Positions 28,577 through 30,165 of a stretch of DNA of 30,165 nucleotides are shown piece after piece (the first letter of the stretch is position 1; every line of letters starts with the position of its first letter). The position numbers were made by a program, and so were the translations under genes. The notes under the pieces were generated by a model. It was not told the origin of the DNA. It made no database searches and saw only the letters and a program-made list of their open reading frames with translations. This stretch comes from WLMZ01 sp037140375 (GTDB lineage Bacteria > Actinomycetota > Acidimicrobiia > Acidimicrobiales > Ilumatobacteraceae), in NCBI GenBank assembly GCA_037140375.1, contig JBAXER010000032.1, positions 1 to 30,165 of the forward strand, given 5' to 3'.

Positions 28577-29853
28577 ACGAAGTAACACCAGAAATCGAAT
28601 CCGACTTGGTGCAGCCACCGTTCGCCGGTGTCGATGTACTCAAGTGGGATGCGCTGGTTTCTAGTGCTGCCACTGTGGGCGTAGTTCATGCCGATGATGT
28701 CACCGAGGTGTTGCTCGATATCGAGCTCACCCCAACCATTCTTGAGCAACTCACCGAAGCGCTTGCCGATCGCGGCATCGACATCGACAACACGGTCGAT
28801 GACCCCATCGATGAAACCGTGCCGCAAGGCATGGTGCGCCCTGTTATTGCTGAGGTCCCCGAAGATCCAGCTGCCGAGCTCGTTGGCCGCCGCCGTCGCC
28901 GTGCGGTGCGCATGGGCGAGAAGTACGAGACCGGCCCTACCGGCGACACCGTGCGTATGTATCTCAAAGAGATCGGCCGCGTTGGTCTGCTCAATGCCGA
29001 CGACGAACGGCGCATGGCTCAAGACATCGAGGCAGGCAACTTCGCTGCCGTCGAGATCGACGAGCGCGATGCCGAACTCGAACCCGCCGATCGTCGCCGT
29101 CTCATGCGAGCAGTGCAGGCCGGTCAACAGGCCAAGAGCGATCTCATTCAGGCCAACCTGCGCCTCGTGGTCAGCATTGCTAAGCGTTACAGCGGTCGCG
29201 GCATGTTGTTCCTCGACCTCATTCAAGAGGGCAACCTCGGCCTCATGCGAGCCGTCGACAAGTTCGACTACTCAAAGGGTTTCAAGTTCAGTACCTATGC
29301 CACGTGGTGGATCCGTCAGGCCATCACCCGCTCTATTGCCGACCAAGCGCGCACCATTCGTATTCCGGTACACATGGTCGAGAGCATGAACCGCGTGCTG
29401 CGCATGCAGCGCCAGATGCATCAAGAACTCGAGCGCGAGCCAACGCTCGAAGAGCTCGGCGTGCGTTGCGAAATGTCGGTAGAGCGTGTCCGCGACATCC
29501 TGCGTATCTCGCAAGATCCGCTATCGCTCGACACTCCAGTGGGTGAAGAAGAAGACTCAAACCTGGCCGACTTCATCCAAGACGGCTCAGTCATTGCGCC
29601 CGACGACGCTGCTGCGAAGAAGATGCTCAGCGCAGCCGTGAACGAGGCACTCGACGAGTTGTCCGAGCGTGAGCAAGAGATCGTGCGTATGCGTTTTGGT
29701 CTCGACGATGGTCAGGCCCGCACGCTCGAAGAAGTAGGCAAAGAGTTCGGCGTCACCCGCGAACGCGTACGTCAGATCGAAGCTAAAACGCTTGCCAAGT
29801 TGCGCCATCCGTTGCGCAGCCAGCGACTCAAGGAATTTCTCGACCCCGAGTGA
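28573..29853 (+). CDS. rpoD: Primary RNA polymerase sigma factor (RpoD/SigA)
   Basis: A 426-residue group 1 sigma factor. A region 1.1-like domain is at about 1-100 (VVHADDVTEVLLDIELTPT), a basic RRRRR stretch at 106-110, region 1.2 at 125-155 (DTVRMYLKEIGRVGLL), region 2 at 190-262 (GNLGLMRAVDKFDYSKGFKF, then TYATWWIRQAITR), region 3 at 270-345 and region 4 at 360-420 with the -35 helix VTRERVRQIEAKTL. It presumably directs recognition of the TANNNT elements in this window. The start is TTG 28573, forming a TTGA overlap with the dnaG stop. A GTG at 28537, which would add 12 residues, is the alternative; it lies in a TAAGGT hexamer. Confidence 0.95.
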   Translation: MNEVTPEIESDLVQPPFAGVDVLKWDALVSSAATVGVVHADDVTEVLLDIELTPTILEQLTEALADRGIDIDNTVDDPIDETVPQGMVRPVIAEVPEDPAAELVGRRRRRAVRMGEKYETGPTGDTVRMYLKEIGRVGLLNADDERRMAQDIEAGNFAAVEIDERDAELEPADRRRLMRAVQAGQQAKSDLIQANLRLVVSIAKRYSGRGMLFLDLIQEGNLGLMRAVDKFDYSKGFKFSTYATWWIRQAITRSIADQARTIRIPVHMVESMNRVLRMQRQMHQELEREPTLEELGVRCEMSVERVRDILRISQDPLSLDTPVGEEEDSNLADFIQDGSVIAPDDAAAKKMLSAAVNEALDELSEREQEIVRMRFGLDDGQARTLEEVGKEFGVTRERVRQIEAKTLAKLRHPLRSQRLKEFLDPE

Positions 29854-29927
29854 TCGGTGTGCGGCGCATCACAGATTTCGATCGTGATGAAGCCCTCAAG
29901 TTCCGAGGAATTCTTAGGCCGTGGTGC

Positions 29928-29933
29928 TAATCT
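29928..29933 (+). promoter_or_regulatory. Putative -10 element TAATCT of tRNA-Asn
   Basis: TAATCT ends 11 nt before the mature tRNA 5' end. No good -35 is seen at 17 bp. Confidence 0.45.
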
Positions 29934-29944
29934 CAGCATGCCTT

Positions 29945-30017
29945 TCCGAGGTAGCTCAGTTGGCAGAGCAGCTGACTGTTAATCAGCGGGTCGCAGGTTC
30001 GAGCCCTGCCCTCGGAG
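29945..30017 (+). tRNA. tRNA-Asn (anticodon GTT)
   Basis: A 73-nt cloverleaf. The acceptor TCCGAGG pairs with CCTCGGA, with discriminator G at 30017. The anticodon stem GCTGA/TCAGC holds loop CTGTTAA with anticodon GTT, and the T-arm is CAGGTTCGAGCCCTG. CCA is not encoded (bases CAA follow). Confidence 0.97.
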
Positions 30018-30019
30018 CA

Positions 30020-30054
30020 AAACGGGGCCCGTGCTCGCGGGCCCCGTTTGTATT
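30020..30054 (+). terminator. Strong intrinsic terminator after tRNA-Asn
   Basis: AAACGGGGCCCG (30020-30031) and CGGGCCCCGTTT (30038-30049) form a perfect 12-bp stem with a 6-nt loop, followed by GTATTTC. It separates tRNA-Asn from the next tRNA and, being symmetrical, could work on both strands. Confidence 0.85.
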
Positions 30055-30088
30055 TCTCGGCACTGTTGCGAAAGCGATGCTGGGGTAC

Positions 30089-30161
<73 letters not shown>

Positions 30162-30165
30162 CTAC

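Noticed and set aside
29868..29888. Inverted repeat ATCAC-N11-GTGAT after rpoD
   Set aside because: Short, with a long spacer and no T-tract; within chance expectation, though it might be a weak operator.

Overview
The window looks like chromosomal DNA of a GC-rich actinobacterium, most likely from the Acidimicrobiia/Ilumatobacter side of the phylum. The evidence is a mycothiol synthase gene (mshD), DUF3499 and TIGR03086-type proteins, a SigC-like ECF sigma factor, hisI next to trpE, a dnaG-rpoD pair, and many genes whose start codon lies only 6-8 nt after a TANNNT -10 element (leaderless transcription). The taxonomic placement is inference. I see no rRNA, CRISPR array, insertion sequence, integrase or phage gene: this is a dense housekeeping region with about 33 protein genes and three tRNAs.

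Layout. 1-1861: the tail of a flavin amine oxidase, a D-2-hydroxyacid dehydrogenase, a membrane-anchored J-domain protein with no canonical start codon, and tRNA-Val(CAC). 1887-4915: a SigC-like ECF sigma factor (-), a DinB-fold TIGR03086 protein, a DUF3499-like protein, a pair of related hairpins, a secreted coiled-coil protein (-) and an SRPBCC protein. 4887-8343: an ABC ATPase (-), a secreted M23 peptidase with a coiled coil, and a phosphotransferase coupled to a DUF6285 protein. 8309-12140 (-): the compact run mshD-pepF-rlmN. 12199-13302: endonuclease III, a possible small RNA with a terminator, and a 64-residue orphan protein.

13398-20801 is the amino-acid biosynthesis block. hisC-hisB-hisH-hisF are joined by 4-nt stop/start overlaps, with no hisA between hisH and hisF. 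A Kv-beta-like aldo/keto reductase, an NTF2-like protein, an alpha/beta hydrolase and a GroES-like protein then separate hisF from hisI-trpE. The hydrolase and groES start codons are 23 bp apart and share one palindromic element that reads as a -10 on both strands. 20852-25679: a YgfZ-like protein, an M50 protease fused to a helical-repeat tail (-), and pyruvate phosphate dikinase. 25755-30165: a TerC protein, dnaG overlapping the primary sigma factor gene, tRNA-Asn, a strong terminator and a CAT-anticodon tRNA.

I found no convincing unknown multi-gene defence or mobile system. The most novel signals are regulatory: the leaderless start pattern, the palindromic bidirectional promoter, an apparent ATC start codon at exactly the spacing of the other leaderless starts, twin hairpins with a compensatory base-pair change, and a candidate small RNA.
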